Source: Variovorax paradoxus (GTDB taxonomy: Bacteria; Pseudomonadota; Gammaproteobacteria; Burkholderiales; Burkholderiaceae_C). Taken from it: DNA of 64,000 bases. Every line of letters starts with the position of its first letter. Position 1 is the stretch's first letter. Made by a program: the position numbers and the translations under genes. The notes under the pieces are model-generated. The model made no database searches and was not told where the DNA came from. It saw nothing but the letters and a program-made list of their open reading frames with translations. This document shows positions 28,680-40,472 of the stretch, one piece after another. The stretch spans positions 5,456,001 through 5,520,000 of the forward strand of contig CP063166.1 in assembly GCA_016806145.1 (NCBI GenBank). The letters run 5' to 3'.

Positions 28680-29522
28680 ATGAGCGGACCGCGCGACGAG
28701 GACAGCGACACGCTGGTCGTGGCCATGCCCGAGGTGGTCGACCAGGTCGCGCTCGCCCGGCTCTACGGCGAGCCGCTGTTCGCGATGCCGAAGGACCTGT
28801 ACATCCCGCCCGAGGCGCTGCAGGTCTTCCTCGAGGCCTTCGAGGGCCCGCTGGACCTGCTGCTGTACCTGATCCGCAAGCAGAACTTCAACATCCTCGA
28901 CATCCCGATGGCCGCGCTGACGCGGCAGTACCTGAGCTACGTCGACGAGATCCGCCAGACCAACCTCGAGCTCGCGGCGGAATACCTGCTGATGGCCGCG
29001 ATGCTGATCGAGATCAAGTCGCGCATGCTGCTGCCGCCCAAGAAGGCGGCCGAGGGCGAGGAAGCCGAGGACCCGCGCGCCGAGCTCGTGCGGCGGCTGC
29101 TCGAGTACGAGCAGACCAAGCTGCAGGCGGCCTCGCTTAATGCGATGCCGACCTACGGGCGCGACTTCTGGCGCGCCCAGGTCTACATCGAGCAGTCGCT
29201 CAAGCCGCGCTTCCCCGAGGTGGGAGTGGTCGACCTGCGCGATGCCTGGGCCGACATCATGAAGCGCGCCAAGCTCGTGCAGCACCACAAGATCTCGCGC
29301 GAGGAACTCAGCGTGCGCGAGCACATGAGCATCGTGCTGCGCCACCTGCAGGGCCAGCGCTTCGTGGAGTTCGAGAAGCTGTTCGACATCTCGCGCGGCG
29401 CGCCGGTGATGGTCGTGACCTTCATCGCGATGCTCGAGCTGGCCAAGGAAACGCTGATCGAGATCACGCAGGCCGAGGCCTTCGCGCCGATCTACGTGCG
29501 GCTGGCCTACTCCCCGGCCTGA
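28680..29522 (+). CDS. scpA: Segregation and condensation protein A
   Basis: 280 residues. The kleisin signature FLEAFEGPLDLLLYLIRKQNFNILDIPM, EYLLMAAMLIEIKSRMLLP and the C-terminal winged helix (SRGAPVMVVTFIAMLELAKETL) are present. ScpA bridges SMC heads with ScpB in chromosome condensation. scpB and smc are not in this window, so the complex is encoded at separate loci, as is common in betaproteobacteria. The N-terminal extension of about 50 residues before the kleisin domain is longer than in Bacillus. Confidence 0.95.
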   Translation: MSGPRDEDSDTLVVAMPEVVDQVALARLYGEPLFAMPKDLYIPPEALQVFLEAFEGPLDLLLYLIRKQNFNILDIPMAALTRQYLSYVDEIRQTNLELAAEYLLMAAMLIEIKSRMLLPPKKAAEGEEAEDPRAELVRRLLEYEQTKLQAASLNAMPTYGRDFWRAQVYIEQSLKPRFPEVGVVDLRDAWADIMKRAKLVQHHKISREELSVREHMSIVLRHLQGQRFVEFEKLFDISRGAPVMVVTFIAMLELAKETLIEITQAEAFAPIYVRLAYSPA

Positions 29523-29649
29523 AGTCCCATGCGGCCCACCTCCTTCGCGCGCCGCCCGGCGGCGCGGCACCTCCCTCTCACCCTGCCGTCGGGCCGGACC
29601 GGTGCGCTGCCGCACCACCGATCCTGACCCTCGTCCCTTCCCGCGCGCC

Positions 29650-31239
29650 ATGGCCTCCTCCCTCGATTTCGACGTCCTCATCGTCGGCAGCGGCCTCGCC
29701 GGGCTCTCCGCGGCCCTGCTGCTGGCGCCCACGCACCGCGTGGCGGTGCTGACCAAGCGCGCGCTGGCCGACGGCTCCAGCGGCTGGGCCCAGGGCGGCA
29801 TCGCGGCGGTGCTGGCCGCGGGCGACAGCTTCGACGCCCATGTCGACGACACGCTGGTGGCCGGCGCCGGCCTGTGCGATCCGGCCGCCACGCGCTTCGT
29901 GGTCGAGCACGCGCCCGAGGCCATCGGCTGGCTGCGCGAGCTCGGCGTGCCCTTCTCCGAGGAGGACGGCGACCTGCACCTCACGCGCGAAGGCGGCCAC
30001 AGCCAGCGCCGCATCGTGCACGTGACCGACGCCACCGGCGCGGCCGTGCAGCAGGTGCTGATCGAGCGCGTGCGCCGCACGCCCAACGTCACGCTGTTCG
30101 AGCACCACACGCTGGTCGACCTGGTCGCCGGCGAGCGGCTCGGTGCGCCCGAGGCGGGCTGCGCGGGCCTCTACGCGCTCGACGACGCCAGCGGCGAGGT
30201 GCTGGCCTTCCGCGCGCCGCACACCATCCTGGCCACGGGCGGCGCGGGCAAGGTCTACCTCTACACCACCAACCCCGACACCGCCACCGGCGACGGCATC
30301 GCCGCCGCCTGGCGCGCGGGCTGCCGGGTGTCGAACATGGAGTTCATCCAGTTCCACCCGACCTGCCTCTACCACCCGCATGCCAAGTCCTTCCTGATCA
30401 GCGAGGCGGTGCGCGGCGAAGGCGGGCTGCTCAAGCTGCCCGAATCGGCGGGAGGCACCCGCTTCATGCCGCGGCACGACGAGCGCGCCGAACTCGCGCC
30501 GCGCGACGTGGTGGCGCGCGCGATCGACTTCGAGATGAAGAAGCACGGCCTGGACTGCGTGCACCTCGACATCTCGCACCAGAGCCCCGATTTCCTGCGC
30601 GCGCATTTCCCGAACATCCTCGCGCGCTGCGCCGAGCTCGGCATCGACATCACGCGCGAGCCGATCCCGGTGGTGCCGGCCGCCCACTACACCTGCGGCG
30701 GCGTGGTGACCGACCTGGCCGGCCGCACCGACCTGCCGGGCCTCTACGCGATCGGCGAGACCGCCTGCACCGGGCTGCACGGCGCGAACCGGCTGGCCAG
30801 CAATTCGCTGGTGGAGTGCATGGTGTTCGCGCGCGCGGCCGCGGCGGCCATCGGCGCCGCGCCGGCACGCAAGCCGGTGGCGCTGCCGGCCTGGGATGCG
30901 AGCCAGGTGACCGATGCCGACGAGGCGGTGGTGATCTCGCACAACTGGGACGAGCTGCGCCGCTTCATGTGGGACTACGTGGGCATCGTGCGCACCAACA
31001 AGCGCCTGGAGCGCGCGAGCCACCGCATCGCGCTGCTGCAGGCCGAGATCCACGAGTTCTACGCCAACTTCCACGTCACGCGCGACCTGCTCGAACTGCG
31101 CAACCTGGTGCAGGTGGCCGAGCTGATCGTGCGTTCCGCGCAGGCCCGCCACGAGAGCCGGGGCCTGCATTTCAGCCGCGACTACCCTTCGCTCGCCGAG
31201 CCCACCGCGCCCACGGTGCTGGTGCCGGCCGACCGATAG
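29650..31239 (+). CDS. nadB: L-aspartate oxidase
   Basis: 529 residues. FAD-binding [13 protein letters not shown] at 13-25, [11 protein letters not shown], the substrate loop with [13 protein letters not shown] and the C-terminal helical domain typical of NadB ([19 protein letters not shown]) are present. It oxidises L-aspartate to iminoaspartate, the first step of de novo NAD synthesis; NadA and NadC, the next two enzymes, are 4 kb away on the other strand. The start at 29650 ([13 protein letters not shown]) fits the family; there is no clear ribosome-binding site. Confidence 0.97.
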   Translation: MASSLDFDVLIVGSGLAGLSAALLLAPTHRVAVLTKRALADGSSGWAQGGIAAVLAAGDSFDAHVDDTLVAGAGLCDPAATRFVVEHAPEAIGWLRELGVPFSEEDGDLHLTREGGHSQRRIVHVTDATGAAVQQVLIERVRRTPNVTLFEHHTLVDLVAGERLGAPEAGCAGLYALDDASGEVLAFRAPHTILATGGAGKVYLYTTNPDTATGDGIAAAWRAGCRVSNMEFIQFHPTCLYHPHAKSFLISEAVRGEGGLLKLPESAGGTRFMPRHDERAELAPRDVVARAIDFEMKKHGLDCVHLDISHQSPDFLRAHFPNILARCAELGIDITREPIPVVPAAHYTCGGVVTDLAGRTDLPGLYAIGETACTGLHGANRLASNSLVECMVFARAAAAAIGAAPARKPVALPAWDASQVTDADEAVVISHNWDELRRFMWDYVGIVRTNKRLERASHRIALLQAEIHEFYANFHVTRDLLELRNLVQVAELIVRSAQARHESRGLHFSRDYPSLAEPTAPTVLVPADR

Positions 31240-31309
31240 ACCCACCCGTTCCCGCTTTCTTCAACCCCAGGATGCCCGGCCACCGACGCCCGCAGGGAGA
31301 AACCCAACC

Positions 31310-32203
31310 ATGTCCACCGCCTCCACCCCGAACGAAGCCACCGCCGCCACGCCCTACGGCACGCTGCCGCCGGCCTCGCAGCCCGCCACGCGCAAGCCGC
31401 TGAGTCTGCCGCGGCTGGCCGAGCTGCATGCGCGCGGCGAGAAGATCGCGATGCTCACGGCCTACGACGCCACCTTCGCGGCCGTGGCCGATGCCGCGGG
31501 CGTCGAATGCCTCTTGGTCGGCGATTCGCTCGGCATGGTCTGCCAGGGCCTCTCGAGCACGGTCGGCGTCACGCTCGAGACCATGCGCCACCACACCGAC
31601 AGCGTCTCGCGCGGGCTGCGCCGCGTGCAGGGCACGGCCTGGCTGATCGCCGACCTGCCCTTCGGCAGCTACCAGGAATCGCGCGAACAGGCGCTGCGCA
31701 GCGCCACCGTGCTGATGCAGGCCGGCGCCCACATGGTGAAGCTCGAGGGCGGCGGCTGGACCACCGAGACGGTGCGCTTCCTGGTCGAGCGCGGCATCCC
31801 GGTGTGCGCGCACCTGGGCCTGACGCCGCAGACCGTGCATGCGCTCGGCGGCTACCGCGTGCAGGGCAAGGGCGACGCCGCCGCGGCCCGGCTGCGCGAG
31901 GAGGCCCAGGCGCTGCAGGACGCGGGCGCCGCGATGCTGGTGCTCGAGATGGTGCCGGCCGCGCTGGCCGCCGCGCTCACGGCCGAACTCACGCGCTGCG
32001 CCACCATCGGCATCGGGGCCGGCCGCGGCACCGCGGGCCAGGTGCTCGTGCTGCACGACATGCTGGGCCTGAACCTGGGCCGCATGCCGAAGTTCGTGCG
32101 CAACTTCATGGACGGCGCCGGCGGCATCCCGCAGGCGCTCGCGGCCTATGTGCGCGCCGTCAAGGACGGCAGCTTTCCCGACGACCGGCTGCACGCCTGG
32201 TAA
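31310..32203 (+). CDS. panB: 3-methyl-2-oxobutanoate hydroxymethyltransferase
   Basis: 297 residues. [19 protein letters not shown] and [12 protein letters not shown] (Mg-binding), then [18 protein letters not shown] and the conserved [21 protein letters not shown]. It makes ketopantoate from 2-oxoisovalerate and methylene-THF. The first 35 residues are a low-complexity extension before the fold. First of a co-directional set panB-panC-queE-queD. panE and panD are not in the window. Confidence 0.97.
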   Translation: MSTASTPNEATAATPYGTLPPASQPATRKPLSLPRLAELHARGEKIAMLTAYDATFAAVADAAGVECLLVGDSLGMVCQGLSSTVGVTLETMRHHTDSVSRGLRRVQGTAWLIADLPFGSYQESREQALRSATVLMQAGAHMVKLEGGGWTTETVRFLVERGIPVCAHLGLTPQTVHALGGYRVQGKGDAAAARLREEAQALQDAGAAMLVLEMVPAALAAALTAELTRCATIGIGAGRGTAGQVLVLHDMLGLNLGRMPKFVRNFMDGAGGIPQALAAYVRAVKDGSFPDDRLHAW

Positions 32204-33732
<1,529 letters not shown>

Positions 33733-33768
33733 TGCGCTGATGCCCGCTTTCCCGTTCCTCCGTTCCCC

Positions 33769-34131
33769 ATGCGATTCACGATCAGCCAACGCTTCTTCTT
33801 CGACGCCGCCCACACCCTGAAACGCGAGATCGAGGCCGAAGGCAGCCGCCGCATCCACGGCCACACCTACCACGCCGAAGTCTGGCTCGCGGGCGAGCGC
33901 GATCCCGCGACCGGCATGGTGATCGACTTGGGCCTGCTGCGACGCCGGCTCGAGGACGTGCGCGAGCGGCTCGACCACCGGCTGCTCGACGAGGTGCCGG
34001 GGCTGCATCCGCCCACGCTGGAGAACCTGTGCCTGTTCATCGCCGAGGCGTTGGGCGAGCTGCGCGCATCGCTGGCGCGCGTGCGGGTGTGGCGCGCGGC
34101 GCTCGGCGACTCCTGCACGCTGGAGTTCTGA
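33769..34131 (+). CDS. queD: QueD-like 6-carboxytetrahydropterin synthase homologue with altered active site
   Basis: 120 residues of the PTPS/QueD fold. The zinc ligands are intact: His15 (AAH), His30 and His32 (HGH), and the Asp69-His70 pair is present. At the position of the catalytic Cys of E. coli QueD (CxxxHGH) the sequence has Ser26, and at the position of the pterin-anchoring Glu it has Arg109 by my alignment. The context, directly after queE, supports a queuosine role, but activity is uncertain. It might be a divergent PTPS paralogue. Substrate would be dihydroneopterin triphosphate from FolE. Confidence 0.83.
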   Translation: MRFTISQRFFFDAAHTLKREIEAEGSRRIHGHTYHAEVWLAGERDPATGMVIDLGLLRRRLEDVRERLDHRLLDEVPGLHPPTLENLCLFIAEALGELRASLARVRVWRAALGDSCTLEF

Positions 34132-34284
34132 CTCGGCGCTCCCGCGCGGCGCGGTGACCAGCGCATCCGCAAGCCCGAGGGCTATAAATAAAAACCGCTG
34201 CGCAAGCAAAGCCGGACGACGAAGCCGGTTTGATACAACGGCGGGCGCACTTTTTCTACAACACGATCCAGGGAGGATTGCAGC

Positions 34285-35138
34285 TTGAAACCCCATTCGA
34301 CCCCCCGCCGCTTCGCGGCCATCGCCGGCGCCACGGCCGCGCTGCTGCTCGCCGCGGGCTGCGCCCAGACGCAGGCCCCGCCCGCCGCCGCGGGCGCCGG
34401 CACGAACAACCTGCTGATCGGCGCCGTGGCCTGGAAGCAGACCGCGGCCGAGTACCGCGCGCTCTATCACCAGGGCTTCAACGTGGCGCGCATGCACGTG
34501 GAAGCGGCACTGAAGAAGCGCCGCCCCGGCGACAAGCCGCTGGCGGTGGTGACCGACATGGACGACACGATCCTGCTGCCGCTGGCCTACTGGGGCTACC
34601 TGATCAACGAGGGCCAGGATTTCTTCGACGATCCGAAGTGGGACGCGTGGATCCCGAGGAACCAGATCGTGCCCTCGCCCGGCTCGCAGGAGTTCCTGCG
34701 CTCTGCCGGGAGAACGGCGTGGAGGTGTTCTACGTGACCAGCCGCGAACAGGGCGAACGCACCTACGAGTACGCGATGGAACACCTCAAGGTGCTGGGCG
34801 CGCCCTATGCCGACAAGGAGCACCTGACCGTGTTGCGCGACAGCAGCAACAAGCAGCCGCGGCAGGAGCAGATCGCGCAGCAGTTCGACGTGGTGGTCTA
34901 CCTCGGCGACAACCTCAACGACTTCCGGCGCAAGTACTACGTGAAGAACGTCGACCAGCGGATGCAGGCGATGGAAGCCGACCGCGAGCAGTTCGGTCGC
35001 AAGTACGTGCTGTTCCCGAACCCGACCGACGGCCACTGGATGGCCGCGATCTTCGGCGACTCGGAGCCGCCGGCGAGCGACGCCAACCGCCAGCTGTTCA
35101 GGAAGGCCGCGACCCGTTCCGCCTGGGACGGACGCTGA
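34285..35138 (+). pseudogene. Acid phosphatase lipoprotein (HAD class B/C, e(P4)-like), frameshifted
   Basis: The 5' half (TTG start at 34285, preceded by GGGAGG) encodes a lipobox (LLAAGC, Cys26) and the HAD motif VVTDMDDTILL (Asp91, Asp93). Its frame runs into a stop at 34737. The rest continues in another frame from about 34704 (CRENGVEVFYVTSREQ, DVVVYLGDNLNDF, VLFPNPTDGHWMAAI). One missing base near 34702-34704 explains this exactly. It is either a recent pseudogene or a sequencing error. Intact, it would be an outer-membrane or periplasmic phosphatase that releases phosphate from nucleotides. Confidence 0.88.
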
Positions 35139-35147
35139 CGGGCTTCT

Positions 35148-36260
35148 TCAGGCCGCGCCGATCCCCGCCACCAGGCTGCCGGGCGCGATGCCGTTCTTCA
35201 GCCCGGCCGTGAAGGCCAGCATGCGGTCGATCGGCACGCGCGCGCGCAGGCCCAGCGCCGGGTCGACGTGGATCTCGCCGGCGCCGGTCTCGAGCGCGTT
35301 CGCGAGGTCGGCCAGCCCGTTCATCGCCATCCACGGGCAATGCGCGCAGCTCTTGCAGGTGGCGCCGTTGCCGGCCGTGGGCGCCTCGATGAAGGTCTTG
35401 CCCGGGTTGAGCGCACGCAGCTTGTGCAGCATGCCGTTGTCGGTCGCGACGATGAACTCGGTCGCGTCGAGCTGGCGCGCGGCGTTGAGGATCGCCGAGG
35501 TCGAACCCACGGCATCGGCCAGCGCGATCACCTCGGCCGAGGACTCGGGATGCACCAGCACCTTGGCGCGCGGATGGGCCTGCTTGAGCAGCTCGAGCTC
35601 GAGCGCCTTGAACTCGTCGTGCACGATGCACGCGCCGTTCCAGCTCACCATGTCGGCACCGGTCTGGCGCTGGATGTAGTCGCCGAGGTGGCGGTCGGGG
35701 CCCCAGAGGATCTTGCGGCCCTGCGCATGCAGCGCGCCCACCACGTCGAGCGCGCAGCTCGAGGTGACGAGCCAGTCGGCGCGCGCCTTCACGGCGGCGC
35801 TGGTGTTGGCGTAGACGACCACGGTGCGGTCGGGATGGGCGTCGCAGAAGGCGCTGAACTCGTCGACCGGGCAGCCCAGGTCGAGCGAGCAGTTGGCGTC
35901 GAGGTCGGGCATCAGCACCCGCTTCTCGGGCGACAGGATCTTGGCGGTCTCGCCCATGAAGCGCACGCCCGACACCACCAGCGTGCCGGCCGCGTGGTCG
36001 CGGCCGAAGCGCGCCATCTCGAGCGAATCGCTGACGATGCCGCCGGTTTCCTCGGCCAGGTCCTGCAGGTCGGGGTGGACGTAGAAGTGCGACACCATGA
36101 CCGCGTTGCGCTCGCGCAGCAGGCGGCGGATGCGCTCCTTGAGCGCCTCGCGCTCGGTGGGCGTGGGCTCGGGCGGCACGCGGGCCCAGGCGCGGCGGGT
36201 GTCGCAGACGCTCCCTTCTGCAGGCTGTTCGTACTCGACATCGATGACGGAGGAAGCCAT
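35148..36260 (-). CDS. nadA: Quinolinate synthase
   Basis: 370 residues. It has the three conserved cysteines of the 4Fe-4S cluster, in the regions [19 protein letters not shown] and [29 protein letters not shown] marks the first repeat. It condenses iminoaspartate (from NadB) with DHAP to quinolinate. It lies 13 bp downstream of nadC in a minus-strand run with gpsA and secB. Convergent with the frameshifted phosphatase (9 bp apart). Confidence 0.97.
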   Translation of the reverse strand: MASSVIDVEYEQPAEGSVCDTRRAWARVPPEPTPTEREALKERIRRLLRERNAVMVSHFYVHPDLQDLAEETGGIVSDSLEMARFGRDHAAGTLVVSGVRFMGETAKILSPEKRVLMPDLDANCSLDLGCPVDEFSAFCDAHPDRTVVVYANTSAAVKARADWLVTSSCALDVVGALHAQGRKILWGPDRHLGDYIQRQTGADMVSWNGACIVHDEFKALELELLKQAHPRAKVLVHPESSAEVIALADAVGSTSAILNAARQLDATEFIVATDNGMLHKLRALNPGKTFIEAPTAGNGATCKSCAHCPWMAMNGLADLANALETGAGEIHVDPALGLRARVPIDRMLAFTAGLKNGIAPGSLVAGIGAA

Positions 36261-36273
36261 GCGCGCGTCTTTC

Positions 36274-37149
36274 TCAGCGGTCCTGGAAGCGCATCGAGAA
36301 ATCGATGGCCTTGACGTCCTTGGTCAGCGCGCCGACCGAGATCCGGTCGACGCCGGTCTCGGCCAGCTCGCGCAGGCCCTCGAGCGTGACGCCGCCCGAG
36401 ATCTCGAGCACCGCGCGGCCTTCGCCGGCGGCGTCGTTGATGCGCACCGCCTCGCGCAGGGTCGGCAGGTCCATGTTGTCGAGCAGCACCATGCGCGCGC
36501 CGGCCTCGAGCGCCTCGCGCAGTTGCGCCAGCGTCTCGACCTCGATCTCGACGAAGTCGGCACGCTCGGCCGCGGGGGCCACGGCGCGCAGCGCGGCGGC
36601 CACGCCACCGGCCGCGGCGATGTGGTTTTCCTTGATCAGCACGGCGTCGTACAGGCCGATGCGGTGGTTGAGGCCACCGCCGGTGCGCACCGCGTACTTC
36701 TGCGCCAGGCGCAGGCCCGGCAGGGTCTTGCGGGTGTCGACGATGCGCGCGCGCGTGCCCTCGACGATGTCGCTGTAGAGCGCGGCCTTGGTCGCCACGG
36801 CGCTCAGCAGTTGCAGGAAGTTGAGCGCGGTGCGCTCGGCGGTCAGCAGCGCGCGGGCCGGGCCTTCCATCTCGAGCACGACCTGGTTCGGCTCGCAGCG
36901 CCCGCCCTCGGCGCAGCGCCAGTCGATGCGCACCTGCGGATCGAGCTGCGCCAGCGTGGCCTCGACCCAGGGCGCGCCGCACAGCACGGCCGGCTCGCGC
37001 ACCAGCACGCGCGCCTGGGCGCGGCGGCCGGCATCGACCAGGGAGGCGGTGAGGTCGCCGTCGGCGACGTCCTCCTGCAGTGCGCGGACCGCATCGGCCT
37101 GGGCCAGCGCGGCGATGGCCGGCGCGGAGAAATCGAAACGGGAACGCAT
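36274..37149 (-). CDS. nadC: Nicotinate-nucleotide pyrophosphorylase (carboxylating)
   Basis: 291 residues. [19 protein letters not shown], the Arg-rich site [30 protein letters not shown], and the C-terminal [27 protein letters not shown] match NadC. It converts quinolinate and PRPP to nicotinate mononucleotide. Ordered gpsA-nadC-nadA on the minus strand, with nadA 13 bp downstream. Confidence 0.97.
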   Translation of the reverse strand: MRSRFDFSAPAIAALAQADAVRALQEDVADGDLTASLVDAGRRAQARVLVREPAVLCGAPWVEATLAQLDPQVRIDWRCAEGGRCEPNQVVLEMEGPARALLTAERTALNFLQLLSAVATKAALYSDIVEGTRARIVDTRKTLPGLRLAQKYAVRTGGGLNHRIGLYDAVLIKENHIAAAGGVAAALRAVAPAAERADFVEIEVETLAQLREALEAGARMVLLDNMDLPTLREAVRINDAAGEGRAVLEISGGVTLEGLRELAETGVDRISVGALTKDVKAIDFSMRFQDR

Positions 37150-37188
37150 GGGGCGGCTTGTCTTCCGGATGTTGTTATGGGGCCGCCT

Positions 37189-38217
37189 TCAGGGCGGCGG
37201 CCGGACCGATTCGGGCACCGGGTCGCGCCCGGTGAGCGCGGCCACGGCATCGGCCGGGCTCACGCGGCCGTCGAGCAGCGCGACCACGCCCTCGGCAATG
37301 GGCATTTCCACGCCCAGCCCGCGCGCGCGCTGCACCACGGTGCGGGCGCAGTAGACGCCCTCGGCCACGTGGCCGAGCGAATCGACCGCCTGCGCCAGGG
37401 TGCGGCCCTGGGCCAGCAGCAGGCCGACCTTGCGGTTGCGCGACAGGTCGCCGGTGGCGGTCAGCACCAGGTCGCCCAGGCCCGACAGGCCCATGAAGGT
37501 GTCGGTGCGGGCGCCGAGCGCGAGGCCGAAGCGGGTCATCTCGGCCAGGCCGCGCGTGATCAGCGCGGCGCGTGCATTGAGGCCCAGCGCGAGGCCGTCG
37601 CACAGGCCGGTGGCGATGGCCAGCACGTTCTTGACCGCGCCGCCGACCTCGACGCCGACGATGTCGTCGTTGGCATAGACGCGCAGCGCGGGGCCATGGA
37701 AGGCATCGACCAGCGCGTCGCGCACGGCGGCATGCGGGCTGGCGGCGACCAGTGCGGTCGGGCGGCCCTCGGCCACTTCCTGCGCGAAGCTCGGGCCGCT
37801 GAGCACGCCGGCCAGCAGATCGGGCGCGACCTGCGCGCGGATCTCGTGAGCCAGCAGGCCGAAGGAGGAAGCGGTGGTGTTCGCGGCCTGCGCGGGCTCG
37901 ACGCCCTTGCAGAGCCAGGCGACCGGCACGCGGGTGCCGCTGTCGCGCAGGGTCTCGAGCTGCAGGCGCAGCGCGGCCATGGGCGTGGCCACGATGACGA
38001 GGTCGGCGCCGGCCTGCGCCTGGCCGATGCCGCCCGCGCGCACCGAGAGCGAGGCCGGCAATGCCAGCCCCGGCAGATAGCGGGTGTTCTCGCGGGCCCG
38101 GGAGATGGTCTCGGCCTGGGCCGCGTCGCGGGCCCACAGCGTGACCTCGTGGCGGGCGGCCGCATTGACGGCCACCGCCGTGCCCCAGGCGCCGGCGCCA
38201 TGAACGCAGATCTTCAT
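37189..38217 (-). CDS. gpsA: Glycerol-3-phosphate dehydrogenase (NAD(P)+)
   Basis: 342 residues. The NAD-binding motif [15 protein letters not shown] lies at about 5-19. The catalytic Lys lies in [40 protein letters not shown] closes the substrate domain. It makes sn-glycerol-3-phosphate for phospholipids. The start is 29 bp beyond the secB stop, a conserved pairing in proteobacteria. Confidence 0.97.
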   Translation of the reverse strand: MKICVHGAGAWGTAVAVNAAARHEVTLWARDAAQAETISRARENTRYLPGLALPASLSVRAGGIGQAQAGADLVIVATPMAALRLQLETLRDSGTRVPVAWLCKGVEPAQAANTTASSFGLLAHEIRAQVAPDLLAGVLSGPSFAQEVAEGRPTALVAASPHAAVRDALVDAFHGPALRVYANDDIVGVEVGGAVKNVLAIATGLCDGLALGLNARAALITRGLAEMTRFGLALGARTDTFMGLSGLGDLVLTATGDLSRNRKVGLLLAQGRTLAQAVDSLGHVAEGVYCARTVVQRARGLGVEMPIAEGVVALLDGRVSPADAVAALTGRDPVPESVRPPP

Positions 38218-38246
38218 CGGCGTCGCGGCGTTGCGTGCCGTCAGGC

Positions 38247-38711
38247 TTACTGCGTGATGATGGGCGACGGCTGGCCGGCGGCCTGTGCCTGCTGCTGCTC
38301 GTACATGGCCTGGAAGTTGATCTCGGCCAGGTGCACGGGCGGGAAGCCGCCGCGCTGGATCACGTCGGCCACGTTGCCGCGCAGGTAGGGGTAGACGATC
38401 TGCGGGCAGGCGATGCCGAGGATCGGGCCCATCTGGTCTTCGGGCAGGTTGCGGATCTCGAAGATGCCGGCCTGCTTGGCTTCGACCAGGAACACGGTCT
38501 TGTCGCCGATCTTGGTCTGCACGGTGGCGGACACCGACACCTCGAAGATGCCGTCGGCCACGGGCTGGGCGTCCACGCCGAGCTGGATGTCGACGGTGGG
38601 CTGTTCCTGTTCCAGCAGGATCGCGGGCGAGTTGGGTTGTTCGAGCGACAGGTCCTTGAGGTAGACGCGCTGGATCTGGAACACGGGATCTTGGGCTTGC
38701 TGGTCGGCCAT
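38247..38711 (-). CDS. secB: Protein-export chaperone SecB
   Basis: 154 residues from ATG 38711 ([24 protein letters not shown]). The SecB landmarks [17 protein letters not shown] and [32 protein letters not shown] are complete. It is a tetrameric cytosolic chaperone that delivers preproteins to SecA. It lies downstream of grxC with a terminator-like hairpin between (38731-38770), so it probably has its own promoter near the 38783-38799 palindrome. Confidence 0.97.
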   Translation of the reverse strand: MADQQAQDPVFQIQRVYLKDLSLEQPNSPAILLEQEQPTVDIQLGVDAQPVADGIFEVSVSATVQTKIGDKTVFLVEAKQAGIFEIRNLPEDQMGPILGIACPQIVYPYLRGNVADVIQRGGFPPVHLAEINFQAMYEQQQAQAAGQPSPIITQ

Positions 38712-38730
38712 GGCTGAACTTTCGAGGGTC

Positions 38731-38770
38731 AAAACAAGGCCCGCCGGGGGATGGTTTCCCGCGGCGGGCC
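38731..38770 (-). terminator. Rho-independent terminator after grxC
   Basis: On the minus strand: a 9-bp stem GGCCCGCCG / CGGCGGGCC around a 15-nt loop, followed by TTGTTTT. It lies between the grxC stop and the secB start and would separate the two transcripts. Confidence 0.65.
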
Positions 38771-38782
38771 GCAGATGGTGAA

Positions 38783-38799
38783 CGGGCGATTATCGCCCG
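38783..38799. promoter_or_regulatory. 17-bp palindrome between grxC and secB
   Basis: CGGGCGAT-T-ATCGCCCG, a perfect 8-bp inverted repeat with a single central base, 40 bp beyond the grxC stop. It could be an operator for secB or part of the grxC terminator region; only the symmetry is observed. Confidence 0.3.
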
Positions 38800-38840
38800 G
38801 CGATGTGACGGCTACGGACCGGCGGTCGGCCGGGCTCGGA

Positions 38841-39107
38841 TCAGGCCGCCTGGCCCTGCAGCAGCGGCACCAGGCCGCCGCGGCTGTCGAGCGCCATCAG
38901 GTCGTCGCAGCCGCCCACGTGGGTGTCGCCGATGAAGATCTGCGGCACCGTGCGGCGCTGGGTGATCTCCATCATGGCCATGCGCGCCTGGGGATCGCTG
39001 TCGATGCGGATCTCCTCGATCTGCTCGACGCCCTTGGACTTGAGGATCTGCTTGGCGCGTGTGCAGTAGGGGCACACGGCGGTGGTGTACATCTTGACGG
39101 CTTGCAT
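38841..39107 (-). CDS. grxC: Glutaredoxin 3
   Basis: 88 residues. Dithiol active site CPYC (Cys12, Cys15), cis-Pro in [10 protein letters not shown] and [10 protein letters not shown] for glutathione binding. It reduces disulfides and deglutathionylates proteins in the cytosol. It lies 20 bp downstream of the rhodanese gene; the grxC-secB neighbourhood is conserved in many proteobacteria. Confidence 0.96.
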   Translation of the reverse strand: MQAVKMYTTAVCPYCTRAKQILKSKGVEQIEEIRIDSDPQARMAMMEITQRRTVPQIFIGDTHVGGCDDLMALDSRGGLVPLLQGQAA

Positions 39108-39127
39108 GGTTCGTATCTCGGTGGGGT

Positions 39128-39544
39128 TCAGGCCTTTTCAACCGGCAGATTAGCCGCTTTCCACGCCTTGAGCCCGCCGGACACCGCTTGGGCCTGCTCG
39201 TAACCCAACTTCTTGGCCGCGGCCACCGCGCGCTGCGCGCGCGAGCCGTTCTCGCACACCAGCAGCAGCGGCACGTTCTTGTTCTTGACCGTGGAGGCCA
39301 GCTTTTCCTCGAGCTGGGCCAGCGGCACGTTCTTGGCGCCGATCATGTGGCCGGCGGCGAATTCCTCGGGATCGCGCAGGTCGACCAGCACCGCGCGCTC
39401 GCGGTTGATGAGGTGCACCGCCGCGTCGGCCGTCAGCGTGCCGCCCCCCGCGCCGCGAATCAGCGGCCAGGCCAGCATGGCGCCCGAGCTGAGCACGATC
39501 AGGACCAGCATCCAGTTCGCGGTGACGAATTCGATCAATTTCAC
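39128..39544 (-). CDS. Membrane-anchored rhodanese-like protein
   Basis: 138 residues. An N-terminal transmembrane helix (about 9-28) anchors a rhodanese domain. The catalytic Cys97 is in [10 protein letters not shown], with [20 protein letters not shown] as the CH2 motif. The domain probably faces either side; orientation is unclear. Equivalent to YibN, which neighbours grxC and secB in E. coli. Divergent from gpmA with 75 bp between starts. Confidence 0.92.
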   Translation of the reverse strand: MKLIEFVTANWMLVLIVLSSGAMLAWPLIRGAGGGTLTADAAVHLINRERAVLVDLRDPEEFAAGHMIGAKNVPLAQLEEKLASTVKNKNVPLLLVCENGSRAQRAVAAAKKLGYEQAQAVSGGLKAWKAANLPVEKA

Positions 39545-39619
39545 GGAGGTTCCTTGGAGAGAGGCAAACCCGGGATTTTAGAATGTCGGGTTTACAAAGC
39601 GCTGCCAAAGGCCTCCGAC

Positions 39620-40363
39620 ATGCACAAACTGGTACTGATCCGCCACGGCGAATCGACCTGGAACCTCGAAAACCGCTTCACCGGCTGGACCGACGTCGAC
39701 CTGACCGAGACCGGCGTCGAGCAGGCCAAGCAGGCGGGCCGGCTGCTGAAGGCCGAGGGCTACGACTTCGACGTGGCCTACACCAGCGTGCTCAAGCGCG
39801 CCACGCGCACCCTGTGGCACACGCTCGACGAGCTCGACCGCACCTGGCTGCCCGTGGTGCATTCGTGGCGCCTCAACGAACGCCACTACGGCGGGCTGCA
39901 GGGCCTGAACAAGGCCGAAACGGCCAAGAAGTACGGCGACGAGCAGGTGCTGGTCTGGCGCCGCAGCTACAGCACGCCGCCGCCGCCGCTGGAAGCCGAC
40001 GACCCGCGCAGCGAACGCAGCGACGTGCGCTACGCCAAGCTCGCGCCCGAACAGATCCCGCTGACCGAATGCCTGAAGGACACGGTGGCGCGCGTGCTGC
40101 CGTTCTGGAACGAGTCGATGGCCCCGGCCATCCGCACCGGCCGCCGCCTCGTGGTGGCGGCGCACGGCAACTCGATCCGCGCGCTGGTGAAGTACCTCGA
40201 CGGCATCTCGGACGACGACATCGTCGGCCTGAACATCCCGAACGGCATTCCCCTGGTGTACGAGCTCGACGACGATCTCAAGCCGCTGCGGCACTACTAT
40301 CTGGGCGATGCCGCCGCCGCCGAGAAAGCCGCCGCCGCGGTCGCCTCGCAAGGCAAAGGCTGA
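39620..40363 (+). CDS. gpmA: 2,3-bisphosphoglycerate-dependent phosphoglycerate mutase
   Basis: 247 residues. RHGES with the phospho-His9 (8-12), [33 protein letters not shown] and [16 protein letters not shown] are complete. It interconverts 3- and 2-phosphoglycerate. The upstream gap holds a plausible -10 box TAGAAT at 39579-39584, shared with the divergent rhodanese promoter region. Followed by a hairpin and ctpA. Confidence 0.97.
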   Translation: MHKLVLIRHGESTWNLENRFTGWTDVDLTETGVEQAKQAGRLLKAEGYDFDVAYTSVLKRATRTLWHTLDELDRTWLPVVHSWRLNERHYGGLQGLNKAETAKKYGDEQVLVWRRSYSTPPPPLEADDPRSERSDVRYAKLAPEQIPLTECLKDTVARVLPFWNESMAPAIRTGRRLVVAAHGNSIRALVKYLDGISDDDIVGLNIPNGIPLVYELDDDLKPLRHYYLGDAAAAEKAAAAVASQGKG

Positions 40364-40384
40364 AGCCGAGCTGTAGAAAAACCG

Positions 40385-40425
40385 TGCCCGCCGCTCCACC
40401 CGTGGAACCCCGGCGGGCAATTTGT
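40385..40425 (+). terminator. Terminator-like hairpin between gpmA and ctpA
   Basis: 9-bp stem TGCCCGCCG / CGGCGGGCA enclosing a 17-nt loop with an inner CCAC/GTGG pairing, followed by ATTTGTTT. Position right after gpmA supports termination. Confidence 0.6.
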
Positions 40426-40472
40426 TTCCAAGCTGTGTATATTGGTTCGACAGCCGACAAGGACACTTACCC

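Noticed and set aside
34690..34720. Programmed ribosomal frameshift in the acid phosphatase gene
   Set aside because: No slippery heptamer or following pseudoknot-like structure is evident at the junction; a simple one-base deletion explains it better.
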